Positions 44,536-54,111 of a DNA stretch of 64,000 nt are shown piece by piece. Position numbers and translations under genes: made by a program. The DNA comes from an uncultured bacterium (GTDB lineage: Bacteria > Bacillota > Clostridia > Lachnospirales > Lachnospiraceae): positions 1 through 64,000 of the forward strand of contig CAOKFN010000006.1 of NCBI GenBank assembly GCA_948467735.1, written 5' to 3'. Within the stretch, counting starts at the first letter, position 1, and each line of letters starts with the position of its first letter. The notes under the pieces are model-generated. The model did no database searches and was not told where the DNA came from. It saw nothing but the letters and a program-made list of their open reading frames with translations.

Positions 44536-47094
44536 TTATTTTTCCCCAAGCATGGAGGACACATGGAGCTTCCCTGTACGAAATGTTACCGTGACAGCGC
44601 CGGACTCCGCCGTCCGCATAATGTAAGTATCAACCTGCTCCAATCGTTCCAGAAGTTCTTTATGGGGATGTCCGTAGCGATTGTTTCTGCCGCAGGAAAT
44701 CACGGTGAGATTCGGATTCACTTGACACAGCAGCGCCTCGGAAGAAGAATTCCGGGAGCCATGGTGAGCCGCCTTCAGCACGGTAATCCCGTGAATGTCT
44801 CTTGTCCTTAGTTCATTGAAAAGCGCCTCTTCCCCTGTGCCTTCCACATCCCCTGTCAATAACAGCGACCACTCCGAACCTTTCTCTCCCCTAAATTCCA
44901 CATAAAAACATTCCGAATAAGCATTGGCGTTTTCTCCGCTGTATCCCTCGCTTGGATGCAGGCAGGTAAAGAACACGCCGCCGCAGTCCCATGTTTCTCC
45001 CGCGGAGAGATATCCTGTCGGAATTTCGCTCCCCTGTGCGGAAGAGGCCGCCGAAACTGCCTGAAGCAGTTCGCCGAATTCTTGTTCCCTCGCGGATTCC
45101 TCGATGGCCGGCAGCAGCAGCTGTCTTACCTTAATCCTGTTTTCCCGGCTCAGCTCCAGCAGTTCCAGCGCGCCGTTCACATGGTCGGCGTCGGGATGGG
45201 AAAGGAATAAGGCGTCAATCGTATGTATCCCGTGATATTTCAAATAAGGAATCAGGACATATTTCCCCACACTGCCGCGGCTGCTGCTGCCGCAGTCAAA
45301 AATATAGGTCTGGCCGGAAGCCGTCCGGACCAAAACGCAGTCCCCCTGTCCCACGTCCAAAAATGTGACGCTGTCCGTATCTGCCGGACGGACGCCCAAA
45401 AGCCAGATTCCAAGACAGAGCGCCGCTATGCCTGCCATAACCGCCCCCTTAGCCGAACTCTTATTCCTGCTCCTTACCGCATTCAGGGCCATGCTCCTTG
45501 CAGCATTTGAGGATGCCTTCCCTGCATCATTTGGGAATGCCCTCCTTACAGCATTTAGTGCCGCCCTCCCGTCCATGCCCCTGTCCATGCCTGTTTCATG
45601 GCCGCCGCATTTTTCTTTTTTCTTCTTTCGGGCATATCCGGCCGCGGTCACTCCCAGAAGCAGAAGATAATATACGATAATCTGCCACACTGCCGGACGC
45701 CCCGGATTCCATGTGTGAAAGGGCAGCCTGCCAAAGCATTCGCACAAAAACTCATAGCTTTGTAATATGAGAGAGTCAATTCCCGACAGAAAACCCAGCC
45801 CCGGCGCCAAGGTTAGTATGCCTGCCGTCATCAAGGGTTTTAAAAGGGGGATAACCAATAGATTTAAGAAAATAGAGTAAGTCGGAATTTCATAATAGAG
45901 CCAAAGCTGTACCGGAAGCGTAGTCAGGGTAATTGAGAGGCTGGCAAAGGCTGCCTGCTGTAGAGATTCCCGCAGCCGCTCTCTTATATTTCTTTTCTTC
46001 ATTCTTTTCCTCTTTATTTTCCCCTCCATCTTTAACGTTGGATTTATTTTGCATATATATTTCCGCAGGCAGGCACAGTTGGGAATCCAGCGCATTTTTT
46101 CCGTATTTTCACCTGCCGCCCGATACGTTTTCTCCGGCGCCAGTGCCGGAAATACCACCCCGATTCCCAATACGGAAGTAAAAGACAGCAGAAACCCGCC
46201 GCTTTGCAGGCAATAAGGATTCCTTATGACCATCACCGCCGCCATGACTCCCAGCGCCGTCAGCATATCATATGTCCTTCCCGCCGTCTCCGCCAGCATT
46301 CTGAGCAGATACATCCCTATCGCCCGGCATGCGGACACACTAAAACCGGTCATGCAGCCATACAGAATGAGCAGCACGCTGCCCGCGCAGGCCGCCGGAC
46401 AAATGGGCATCCCTCCCTTTCGCAGCAGCTGGTAAACGCCCATGCCTATTATGGTGATATGCAGAGAGGATATGCTGAAAATATGCAGAATTCCATTGCT
46501 TTTGTACAAATTCTTCAGTTCCTCATCCAAATCCTTTTTCTCTCCCAAAAGAAGCGCGCTCATAACTGCCGCTTCTTTTTCGGGAAATACATGATACAAT
46601 CTCTTTTTGAAAAGGCTTTTTAACTGAAATAGTCCTTCCCGCAGGGGCCAGCCGCCATTCTCTACAGATAAAACCACCGTTTCCCTCAGTCTGCCTCCGA
46701 CGCCCAATGTCCTGTAATAGACGGCCCCGTCGAACTCTCCCGGATTTGAGGCCTGAGAAAAAGGCATAATAACTCCTTCCAGCGTCACTCTGCTTCCCAA
46801 GGTAATTTCCAGCGCCTGTTTTGTTTCGCAGATAAGATTTTCATTGAGCTTTTGTTGTGAAATGATTGACTGCCCCGCGGCATTTGAATCCGAAAAAATG
46901 ATTGACACAGATTGTAGATAAATAGATTCTTCCTCTTTTTGATATACTTGACCAGTGACGGACAGCGTCCCGCCCGGGTCCAGCTCCCTTATGCTGATAC
47001 AGCCCGGGCGGACTCGCTCCGCCGTTCCCGTTTCTATCCATACCGCAGCGGCTATCGCCACACACAGGGCAACCGCCAATAAAGGTCTTTTCAT
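44536..47094 (-). CDS. comEC: ComEC/Rec2 DNA-uptake channel protein
   Basis: The protein has 852 residues. It has an N-terminal membrane segment (LLAVALCVAIAAAVW), a DUF4131-type region, and the competence domain with SALLLGEKKDLDEELK and FSISSLHITIIGMG, followed by several membrane helices. The C-terminal metallo-beta-lactamase-like domain has FLDVGQGDCVLV and SHPDADHVNGA. It transports one DNA strand across the membrane. A low-complexity stretch rich in ALNAVR/SSNAAR units (about residues 495-545) separates the two parts and is unusual. GGAGG is 9 nt before the ATG. Confidence 0.92.
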   Translation of the reverse strand: MKRPLLAVALCVAIAAAVWIETGTAERVRPGCISIRELDPGGTLSVTGQVYQKEEESIYLQSVSIIFSDSNAAGQSIISQQKLNENLICETKQALEITLGSRVTLEGVIMPFSQASNPGEFDGAVYYRTLGVGGRLRETVVLSVENGGWPLREGLFQLKSLFKKRLYHVFPEKEAAVMSALLLGEKKDLDEELKNLYKSNGILHIFSISSLHITIIGMGVYQLLRKGGMPICPAACAGSVLLILYGCMTGFSVSACRAIGMYLLRMLAETAGRTYDMLTALGVMAAVMVIRNPYCLQSGGFLLSFTSVLGIGVVFPALAPEKTYRAAGENTEKMRWIPNCACLRKYICKINPTLKMEGKIKRKRMKKRNIRERLRESLQQAAFASLSITLTTLPVQLWLYYEIPTYSIFLNLLVIPLLKPLMTAGILTLAPGLGFLSGIDSLILQSYEFLCECFGRLPFHTWNPGRPAVWQIIVYYLLLLGVTAAGYARKKKKEKCGGHETGMDRGMDGRAALNAVRRAFPNDAGKASSNAARSMALNAVRSRNKSSAKGAVMAGIAALCLGIWLLGVRPADTDSVTFLDVGQGDCVLVRTASGQTYIFDCGSSSRGSVGKYVLIPYLKYHGIHTIDALFLSHPDADHVNGALELLELSRENRIKVRQLLLPAIEESAREQEFGELLQAVSAASSAQGSEIPTGYLSAGETWDCGGVFFTCLHPSEGYSGENANAYSECFYVEFRGEKGSEWSLLLTGDVEGTGEEALFNELRTRDIHGITVLKAAHHGSRNSSSEALLCQVNPNLTVISCGRNNRYGHPHKELLERLEQVDTYIMRTAESGAVTVTFRTGKLHVSSMLGEK

Positions 47095-47122
47095 TAACTT
47101 CCGCCTCCCTTTCCTCTCCCTT

Positions 47123-47152
47123 GGGCATCCATTCCAAATCCAATGGATGCCC
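47123..47152. terminator. Perfect 11-bp hairpin between the ABC permease and comEC genes
   Basis: GGGCATCCATT (47123-47133) pairs with AATGGATGCCC (47142-47152) around an 8-nt loop. On the minus strand it follows the permease stop, but the T run (TTTT) is on the plus-strand side. Termination of the ABC transcript is plausible, though the direction is not certain. Confidence 0.5.
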
Positions 47153-47210
47153 TTTTCAAATGCAGAACCGTACTTTTTAATACGCCATAATGTTTGTCCC
47201 CCAAATGCCT

Positions 47211-48059
47211 CTACGCCTCCACACTATGACATTTCCGCGCTGTCTGTTTCATGGAAATCAGAAGCAGAATCCCCGATACCGCCCCAAACAGCAGATAGGA
47301 CTGAAGCATTGGCATAAAATTATAGCTTTCTCCTCTCCATACCAGATAAAAATCCCTGTTAATATATGTGACCGGCAGCATTTTTGCAAGCATCTGTACC
47401 CCTTTGGGCATATTATCATAAGTGACTCCCATCATGCCGCCCAAAATCATAAGCGCAAAATACAAAATCATCGTCACGCAATATGTGGGGCCAAACTTTT
47501 TCAGAAGAGAAGATATGGCGTAGGCAAGACAGAACATAATCGCGCTGAGCGCCAGAATACATATCACATAAATGAACAGCCCCGCCGCCTTCGGCGTATT
47601 TACGCCCACAATTCCGAAGCCCGCCGCAAAATAAATGCAGAAGGAGACCAGCATGTAAATCATTTCCGCCAAAGCGTTATTGCATAATGTGTCGGCTTTC
47701 CTTATGCCAAACAGCTCCATTCTCAGCGGAATTTCTCTCTCCAAATCCTTAGCCCGCGCCATCCCATATCCCATCAGCACCGTCGCCATGGGAATCATGG
47801 TGCCAATTCCCAAAAAAACGGCTGTCACAGTATCGGATAGGATTTCGGGATCCGTAATCTCAGACGACACCACACGGCAGATCAATATCATCATCATTAC
47901 GGGCATTCCTACTCCAAAAATATGTATATACGGATTACCGATTACACTGCGAAATTCAAATAACAGCATCTGAGCTGAGATCAGGCTTCTTTTTGCCATT
48001 TTCACCTGCCTTTCATCCGCGCTTTCTTTTTCCCTTCCCTGTTCTTTTTCTATCGTCAT
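47211..48059 (-). CDS. ABC-2 type transporter permease
   Basis: The protein has 282 residues with six predicted membrane segments, starting near residue 45 (IHIFGVGMPVMMMILI) and ending near residue 265 (LFGAVSGILLLIS). The extracellular and central pattern, with RVVSSEITDPEILSDT and an MLAKMLPVTYINRDFYLVWRG stretch, is typical of two-gene drug/peptide exporters. AAGGAATC precedes the ATG. It follows the ATPase gene by 24 bp. Confidence 0.82.
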   Translation of the reverse strand: MTIEKEQGREKESADERQVKMAKRSLISAQMLLFEFRSVIGNPYIHIFGVGMPVMMMILICRVVSSEITDPEILSDTVTAVFLGIGTMIPMATVLMGYGMARAKDLEREIPLRMELFGIRKADTLCNNALAEMIYMLVSFCIYFAAGFGIVGVNTPKAAGLFIYVICILALSAIMFCLAYAISSLLKKFGPTYCVTMILYFALMILGGMMGVTYDNMPKGVQMLAKMLPVTYINRDFYLVWRGESYNFMPMLQSYLLFGAVSGILLLISMKQTARKCHSVEA

Positions 48060-48083
48060 GATTCCTTCCCTCCATTTCTAAGC

Positions 48084-48953
48084 TCATTCTTTTTCCAAAT
48101 AATTCTTTTTTGCATTAATATAAATCATTTCAATGTCGTTATTGCTGCGTTTATAATTCACATTGTTTTTCAAAAGCAGTCCGGCAAGCTCGCTTTCCCG
48201 CTCTTCACTCTCGCAGGAAACTGCAAGGAGATGGGCCGGAGACGCCAGCTTCTTGTACCCCGCGAGAATCTTCGCGTTTTTATCGGAATGTTCTGTCACA
48301 ATCACCGCTCTGCCGCAGTATTTATGAAACAATTCCTCTTTTCTTCCATAATCAACCACATGCCCTTTATCCAGAATCAGGAGTTTATCCGCCAGCTGTT
48401 CCAGCTCCTCATAATAATGTGAAACGATCAGCAGGCTTTCCTCCTTATCCCGATACCAGTCTGCCAGCTTCTCCACCAGCTTCTGCCTAGTCTCAAAATC
48501 CAGTCCCGAAGTGACCTCGTCATACAGCGTCAGGGCCGCTCCCTGCATCATGACCATAATAATGGTAAAACGCTGTTTCTGACCGCCGGAAAGCTTCGGA
48601 TACCTTTTGCGCAGGCAGTCTTCAAATTCAAAATAGGAAATTAATTCCTGCAGCTTTTTATTTTCGGAAATCTTTGTGCCAAGCACCGCCTCCATAATGT
48701 ATTTTATCGGCATGGCGTCCGTATATTCGTTAAACTGCATATGGACTGCCATCTGATCCGGCCTCAGCCTTGTCCTAATCGTTCCCTCATAAGGCACAAG
48801 GCCCAGAATACTTTTGGCCAGAGTGGTTTTCCCCGCGCCGTTAGAGCCTATTATGCCCACGCGGTCCCCCTCCTCGATGATAAGCGGTTCCGTTATGGAC
48901 AACGCGGTATCCGCCCCATACCGCACCGTTAAATTTTGAATGGATAACAGCAT
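48084..48953 (-). CDS. ABC transporter ATP-binding protein
   Basis: The protein has 289 residues. Walker A is GSNGAGKTTLAKS, the signature is LSGGQKQR, and Walker B plus D-loop is LTLYDEVTSGLD. The last 80 residues are a variable accessory part. GGAGG lies 7 nt before the ATG at 48953; the 20-codon extension upstream overlaps the operators and is not used. It forms an operon with the permease and lies just downstream of two palindromic operators. Confidence 0.9.
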   Translation of the reverse strand: MLLSIQNLTVRYGADTALSITEPLIIEEGDRVGIIGSNGAGKTTLAKSILGLVPYEGTIRTRLRPDQMAVHMQFNEYTDAMPIKYIMEAVLGTKISENKKLQELISYFEFEDCLRKRYPKLSGGQKQRFTIIMVMMQGAALTLYDEVTSGLDFETRQKLVEKLADWYRDKEESLLIVSHYYEELEQLADKLLILDKGHVVDYGRKEELFHKYCGRAVIVTEHSDKNAKILAGYKKLASPAHLLAVSCESEERESELAGLLLKNNVNYKRSNNDIEMIYINAKKNYLEKE

Positions 48954-49012
48954 AGATATACCTCCTTTTAAGATATGAATGATACTCCGGACATCCTTAT
49001 CATGAATAATCA

Positions 49013-49084
49013 ATGATAGGAACCGTTTTCTGTTCCTATCATATTTCTTAATTGATTATAGGAACCCTTTTCTGTTCCTATAAT
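49013..49084. promoter_or_regulatory. Two tandem perfect palindromes (operators) upstream of the ABC genes
   Basis: ATGATAGGAAC, 8 nt, GTTCCTATCAT spans 49013-49042. ATTATAGGAAC, 8 nt, GTTCCTATAAT spans 49055-49084. Both are perfect 11-bp inverted repeats with nearly the same spacer (cgttttct and ccttttct), and their centres are 42 bp apart, four helical turns. They are placed where the ABC operon promoter should be. The response regulator at 50924-51622 is the nearest candidate ligand. Confidence 0.8.
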
Positions 49085-49173
49085 ATATCAAATTCATGTG
49101 AATTTCAGATGAAGAAGAGATGAAACTTATAGAAAGAATTATATCACATCGTAAGCTTAAATACTATGGCAGA

Positions 49174-50931
49174 TTATTTCGGAACTTCAGCAGCAGGAGG
49201 AAGAAAGCCTGTAAGCGATGCGACAGCGCATCTCTCCGCGCCTCCCCCATTTCGCACGGAAAGAACAAGCCCCAGCTTTTGGGCATAGACAGAAGCAATA
49301 TACAGCCCCAATCCATGGCTGTGGATTCCCACAATTTCCTCCCCATGGCTGCCGCTTACAAAGGGTTCAAAAATATGAGGGAGCAGCTCCTCCGGAATCG
49401 CCGCGCCGAAATTCTCTATTTCGATTGTCCATTTCACGGCCTGCTCTTTATCCATGGATGGCTCCTTATCCATGGATGGCACCTTATCCATTTTACCCCG
49501 GCCCACGGCAATCCGTATCTTCCCGCCCTCAGGAGTATATTTCACCGCATTGGACAGCAGATTGTCCAAAACTTGGGAAAGCATCATTTCATCCGTAGAG
49601 ACAGTAATGCTTTTCTCTCTCAGGAATTCCACGGAGAGCTGTTTCTCCTCAATCTGGGCCTGACATGCCCGCAGCCTTTCTTCCAAGAGACTTCCCAGCT
49701 CCATCTGCCGGAAGTGCATATTTTCCCCACAATGATTCAGATATAGAATATCTTCCACCATCTTCCGCATGGACAGAAGCTGCTCTTTGACCTTGGGCAG
49801 ATATACCTTTGTGTCCTTGTATCTGCCCACTTCGTGCATCATGCCGTCCAACAGCAGAAGCGCGGCGGCAATGGGCGTTTTTAACTGGTGTGAGGAAGCG
49901 CGCAGAAAGATTTCCTGACGCTTGTTTTCTTCCTCCAATTCTCTGTTTTTTCTTTCCAGCTCCCGCATATTTTCATGAATCTGCAGATAAAAAGCTTCCA
50001 AGGTATCCCCCAGCACGCGCACCTCATCTTTTCTTCCGTGATGCCTTTTTGCTTCACGGCTTTCAGAAGGGGACGCATGCACCTGTTCATTTTTCCGCAG
50101 TCCGGAGAACTCCAAAGAATGCTTCATTTGTTCCGCATACCGGACTAATTTTACAATCGGGTTTACAATGCCTTTTGAATAGACTTTAGAAAAAAGCAGA
50201 ACCATGAGCAGAATGACGGCTCCCAGCATGGGGATGCTCTGCATCACAATGGGCCGGATTTCATTCATGTCCGGCGCAATCAAGGGCAGATAAGTGAGCA
50301 CCAGTCTGTCCGGCCTCTGCTCTATGGCAATATAATTCATGTATCGGTTGGCGGAATCCTCCACACTCATTTCCAAGATAAGCATTGTATCTGAATAGAC
50401 ATGCGCCTTTATGGATTCATTGCGAAACTCCGCCCCCATATCCCGCTGATAAGTCAAGCGTATCTGCACAGGCAGAGAATCCGCCTCACGGACAGCTTCC
50501 CCGAAAATTTCCTCCAGAGCCTCCATCTCTTCGCTAAAATCCACGGCCCGGCATAATTTCATTTTGTCCCTGCACTGCTGCAGAACCTTTTGAAGCCGTT
50601 CATCCTTCGCCGTAATCTCTGCGGAAAACGCTTTTCCCGTGACCAGTATGACGTTTCCCTCAAAAGGTATCTCCATAGAAAAGCATGCGGTGGAATTTCT
50701 CACCGCCACCCCTTCGTATGTCCCGCTGTACATATAGGCATTGTGCTGTTCCCTGACGGATATCAAATTCTGCTCCATCACATAATCCACGTAGAGAGAG
50801 GGCAGCATATAGATAAAATAGCCCAGCAGAAATAACAGCATGCTTCCCGCCAATATCATGCTGTAGAACAAATTCTTTCGTCCCAGTCCCATTTCGCCGT
50901 ATTTTATACGGAATACCTTACGATCAGACAT
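49174..50931 (-). CDS. Sensor histidine kinase
   Basis: The protein has 585 residues. It has a membrane segment at about residues 20-45, an extracellular sensor of about 190 residues, a second membrane segment (PMLGAVILLMVLLF), the HisKA site in SSHQLKTPIAAALLLLDGM, an N-box (DNLLSNAVKYTPEGG), and a C-terminal HGLGLYIASVYAQ G-box. A short run of MDK-x-PS units lies between the N- and G1-box from an 18-bp DNA repeat. GGAGG is 7 nt before the ATG at 50931, which overlaps the response regulator gene by 8 bp. Confidence 0.85.
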   Translation of the reverse strand: MSDRKVFRIKYGEMGLGRKNLFYSMILAGSMLLFLLGYFIYMLPSLYVDYVMEQNLISVREQHNAYMYSGTYEGVAVRNSTACFSMEIPFEGNVILVTGKAFSAEITAKDERLQKVLQQCRDKMKLCRAVDFSEEMEALEEIFGEAVREADSLPVQIRLTYQRDMGAEFRNESIKAHVYSDTMLILEMSVEDSANRYMNYIAIEQRPDRLVLTYLPLIAPDMNEIRPIVMQSIPMLGAVILLMVLLFSKVYSKGIVNPIVKLVRYAEQMKHSLEFSGLRKNEQVHASPSESREAKRHHGRKDEVRVLGDTLEAFYLQIHENMRELERKNRELEEENKRQEIFLRASSHQLKTPIAAALLLLDGMMHEVGRYKDTKVYLPKVKEQLLSMRKMVEDILYLNHCGENMHFRQMELGSLLEERLRACQAQIEEKQLSVEFLREKSITVSTDEMMLSQVLDNLLSNAVKYTPEGGKIRIAVGRGKMDKVPSMDKEPSMDKEQAVKWTIEIENFGAAIPEELLPHIFEPFVSGSHGEEIVGIHSHGLGLYIASVYAQKLGLVLSVRNGGGAERCAVASLTGFLPPAAEVPK

Positions 50932-51622
50932 CCCCATTCCTCCGCCCGCAGGAACCGCCGTCAAACTGATATCCCACGCCGATAACGGTTTTAATGCAGG
51001 ACACCGGCAGTTTTTTCCGCAGATTTTTCACATGGGCGTCAATAATTCGGTCATTGCCGATATAATCCTCGTTAAAAATACTCATAATAAGCTGTTCCCT
51101 TGTAAATACTCTGTCCGGATTCTGATAAAGCGTCTGCAATAACAAATATTCGCTCAAAGTCAGCGGCAGCTTCTCCCCCTGATAAAAGGCGCAGTATGCC
51201 TCAGGCTTCAAAATCAATCCGCCTTCCTTATCCTGTTCCATGCCGCCTCCGGTGCGCCTGAGAATCGTCTCCATTCGTTTCAGCAGAATAATCGGCGATA
51301 CCGGTTTAATGACATAATCGTCCGCATACAGATTAAACGCCTTCACCTGCGTCTGCTCGTCTTCCAGCGCGGTCAGCATGATAACGGCCATGGTTTTCCT
51401 GTTCGTCCGGATAAAGTTCAGCACTTCAAATCCGTCCGCCCCCGGCACGCAGATATCCAGAACAGCCATGTCGAACTCCTGCTCCCGTATCAATTCCACC
51501 GCCTTGTCTCCTCGGTTTGCCGTCGTCACCTGATACCCCGATATCAGCATATACTCTGTCAGTACCTCCCGAATCGTCGGCTCATCCTCCAAAAACAATA
51601 CTCTTTTCACCGCTCTGTCCAT
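50924..51622 (-). CDS. OmpR-family response regulator
   Basis: The protein has 232 residues. The receiver carries FLEDEPTIREV, the phosphoacceptor Asp in AVLDICVPGADGF, and VIKPVSP with the conserved Lys. The C-terminal winged helix has LPLTLSEYLLLQTLYQNPDRVFTREQL and IDAHVKNLRKKL. The start is unclear: the ATG at 51622 abuts GGAG, and a GTG at 51610 has a 12-nt spacing. It is paired with the kinase at 49174-50931. Confidence 0.87.
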   Translation of the reverse strand: MDRAVKRVLFLEDEPTIREVLTEYMLISGYQVTTANRGDKAVELIREQEFDMAVLDICVPGADGFEVLNFIRTNRKTMAVIMLTALEDEQTQVKAFNLYADDYVIKPVSPIILLKRMETILRRTGGGMEQDKEGGLILKPEAYCAFYQGEKLPLTLSEYLLLQTLYQNPDRVFTREQLIMSIFNEDYIGNDRIIDAHVKNLRKKLPVSCIKTVIGVGYQFDGGSCGRRNGDV

Positions 51623-51629
51623 CTCCAGT

Positions 51630-52547
51630 CTATTTTTCCAGCGTTTTCACCACATCCAGATTTCTTTCAAAGGTGGACGTCTGGAAAGAAGACGGAATTT
51701 CCCCATTGATAAGAATCTGCACCTTATTGATATTGCTCAGCTCCACCAAGGAATTTACAATCGAATAAACGGAAATGTCCGTAGATACATTGTTTACCAC
51801 TGTCAGAAAATTTTCGTCCAGATTCACATAACAAACGCCGTCCTTTGTCATAATGCTGAGAATCTTCGTATTGGGATTGATCGAGGGATACAGCCCCTCT
51901 ATCTGCCCGCTTGGGCCCGCGATCAATTCCTCCACCACAAAGCGTTCCCGGGGCGTATTGGTAGAATAATGCTTTTCCCGATAGCCCGCAATCAGGCTTG
52001 CGCCGTCTTCTCCCGCAAAATACAGTCTCACCCTCACAAGCTCATAGGTATTGATTTCATTCCCGTCGTTGTCAATAAACTGTTCCGCGCTCATCCAGCC
52101 CACAGTTCTGCCATTATTATCGGAAAGCTGGCTTCCCTCCACCGTCATCATCACCAGATTGACCTCCGGAAGCTGTGTCAGTGTGCGCACAATCGCCGCC
52201 CGCACCAGAACCTGTGTCGTCACCGGCAGATTCTTATATGCGGCGTCCACATCTATCTGCATTTTTCCGTCTTCCAGCTTCATATTCAATACTTGAAACC
52301 CCATGGAAAACGGAGCCTGATATTCCAGCTTTGCCGGATTGGTTGACAGACATTCCACCAATTCCGCCAATTTCCCCTCCGAAGTGTCCGCCTCCATCTC
52401 ATGTGTATGCATTTCCACCTTCGTGGCTAAGCTGCTCACATAATAAACCTGATAGATATTCCCCCCTGCCTTCTCCGCCCTTCCGCATGCCGTAAGCATA
52501 CCTAGACAGACTAAAAGCACCGCACAGCAGTATAATTTTTTTCCCAT
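51630..52547 (-). CDS. GerMN-domain lipoprotein
   Basis: This protein of 305 residues has a signal peptide with lipobox LTACG near residue 20. It has two repeats of a GerMN-like domain: GKMQIDVDAAYKNLP to VRTLTQLPEVNLVMMTVEG, then GVCYVNLDENFLTVV to VNSLVELSNINKVQILING. Members act in spore germination or signalling at the membrane. Here it lies between the two kinase/regulator pairs, so it may be a sensor accessory. GAGG lies 6 nt before the ATG at 52547; a longer start is less likely. Confidence 0.82.
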   Translation of the reverse strand: MGKKLYCCAVLLVCLGMLTACGRAEKAGGNIYQVYYVSSLATKVEMHTHEMEADTSEGKLAELVECLSTNPAKLEYQAPFSMGFQVLNMKLEDGKMQIDVDAAYKNLPVTTQVLVRAAIVRTLTQLPEVNLVMMTVEGSQLSDNNGRTVGWMSAEQFIDNDGNEINTYELVRVRLYFAGEDGASLIAGYREKHYSTNTPRERFVVEELIAGPSGQIEGLYPSINPNTKILSIMTKDGVCYVNLDENFLTVVNNVSTDISVYSIVNSLVELSNINKVQILINGEIPSSFQTSTFERNLDVVKTLEK

Positions 52548-52582
52548 TTCCGCCCTCTTAATCTTCCAAAACAGCACACACC

Positions 52583-54061
52583 CTAGACAAGCGCCCCGCA
52601 GGTCAGGGGAATTTTCACCGTAAAGCTTGAGCCTTCCCCCTCCACGCTGGTCACATTAATCACTCCCCTGTGCATCAACACCGCGCTTTTGGTAATCGCC
52701 AGCCCCAATCCCGTTCCCCCGATTTCTCTGGAATGGGACTTATCCACACGATAAAATCTTTCATAAATATGAGCCAAGGCATCCTCCGGAATCCCCAGCC
52801 CGGAATCGCTGACTTTAAAGGTAAAATATTGATAGTCCGCGTCAAGCTCCACTCTCACCCAGCCATGTTCTTTATTGTATTTAATCGCGTTCTCCACCAG
52901 ATTGGTCATAATCAGCGTCATCTTCACTTCGTCCACCTCCGCCACCACGGAACGCATGCTTTCAAAGACCATTTCCACATCTTTTTTCCGTGCCAGAGGA
53001 CGAAGCCGTTTCAAAATCAATTCCACCATATCGTTGACGTTCAGGGACGCAATGTTCAGCTCCTGCGCTTTCTGTTCCATCTTTACCAATGCCAGCAGGT
53101 CCGTGATAATCCTGTTTTCCCTGTCAATCTCCGACGCAATGTCCACCAGAAACTCCTGATACAGCTCCGCCGGGGCGTCCTGCTGGGCAAGCAGAGAATC
53201 CGCCAGCACCTTAATGGCCGCCATGGGCGTCTTCAGCTCATGGGACACATTTTCCACAAATTCCTGTCTGGAAGTGTCCAATGTCTTCATTCGCCCCAGA
53301 AGCTGGTTAAACGCCTCTACAATATGGGCCGTTTCCGCATAATCAGGCACCGATATGCTTTCGCTGCTGTATCCGGCCTTCACTTCGTTGATGGCCTCCG
53401 TCACCCTGTTTAATGGGCGCGTCAGGACAACGGACAAAACCATTGCCATGGCCATAATTCCCACCAGCAGCAGATTTTCCAGAATACCCGCCTTTCGGCT
53501 CAGCACCTCCAAGGTTGCGGATATTGCGTCGCTGGAAATGCTGGTAAGCATCACGCCCACAATGACGCTGGAATTACTGCTTGTGTCTATAATCGGCGTG
53601 GTCATCTCTATATATCTGTGTTCCTTGTCGTAATTGGACATGCTCTCTCCTTGAAAGCATTTGATTACTTCCTCGGAAATAATGGTCTTTCCCTCGCTGA
53701 TGCCATAGGTATCCTTCACTACCCTCAGGCTGGAATCGATAATCATGACACGGCCTTCATATAAATCGGAAATCATTTCCAATTCCGCATTGATTACTTC
53801 TCTCGATACCCCTCTGGTATATCCCTCTGGTTTTATATTGAAATAATCATTGCTGAGCAGATGATTTCCCACAATCATCAACTGATTCTGAACGGTGGAA
53901 ATTCGATTCTGTACCGAACGTTCTTCGTAGCTTCCCAGAATTCCATATCGCATAATGATGCTGGGAATCGCCCCCGCCGCCAGTACAATCAAAAAGATAC
54001 GCGCCTGAAGGCTGCGCAGAGAAATGAGCTTTTTCAACTTTCCAAATATTTTTCCTGTCAT
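52583..54061 (-). CDS. Sensor histidine kinase (WalK/ResE-like)
   Basis: The protein has 492 residues. It has an N-terminal membrane segment near residues 20-40, an extracytoplasmic domain of about 150 residues, a second membrane segment (NLLLVGIMAMAMVLSVVL), HAMP (TRPLNRVTEAINEVKAG), HisKA FVENVSHELKTPMAAIKVLA, and HATPase with TNLVENAIKYN, SDSGLGIPED and GGTGLGLAITK. It follows its regulator gene by 50 bp. The domain set resembles WalK-type kinases, but a PAS domain was not seen, so the name is not certain. Confidence 0.88.
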   Translation of the reverse strand: MTGKIFGKLKKLISLRSLQARIFLIVLAAGAIPSIIMRYGILGSYEERSVQNRISTVQNQLMIVGNHLLSNDYFNIKPEGYTRGVSREVINAELEMISDLYEGRVMIIDSSLRVVKDTYGISEGKTIISEEVIKCFQGESMSNYDKEHRYIEMTTPIIDTSSNSSVIVGVMLTSISSDAISATLEVLSRKAGILENLLLVGIMAMAMVLSVVLTRPLNRVTEAINEVKAGYSSESISVPDYAETAHIVEAFNQLLGRMKTLDTSRQEFVENVSHELKTPMAAIKVLADSLLAQQDAPAELYQEFLVDIASEIDRENRIITDLLALVKMEQKAQELNIASLNVNDMVELILKRLRPLARKKDVEMVFESMRSVVAEVDEVKMTLIMTNLVENAIKYNKEHGWVRVELDADYQYFTFKVSDSGLGIPEDALAHIYERFYRVDKSHSREIGGTGLGLAITKSAVLMHRGVINVTSVEGEGSSFTVKIPLTCGALV

Positions 54062-54111
54062 TCTATTCCTTCAACCATTTCGTAACATCTCTGCCCGCGT
54101 CGGCGCCACTG

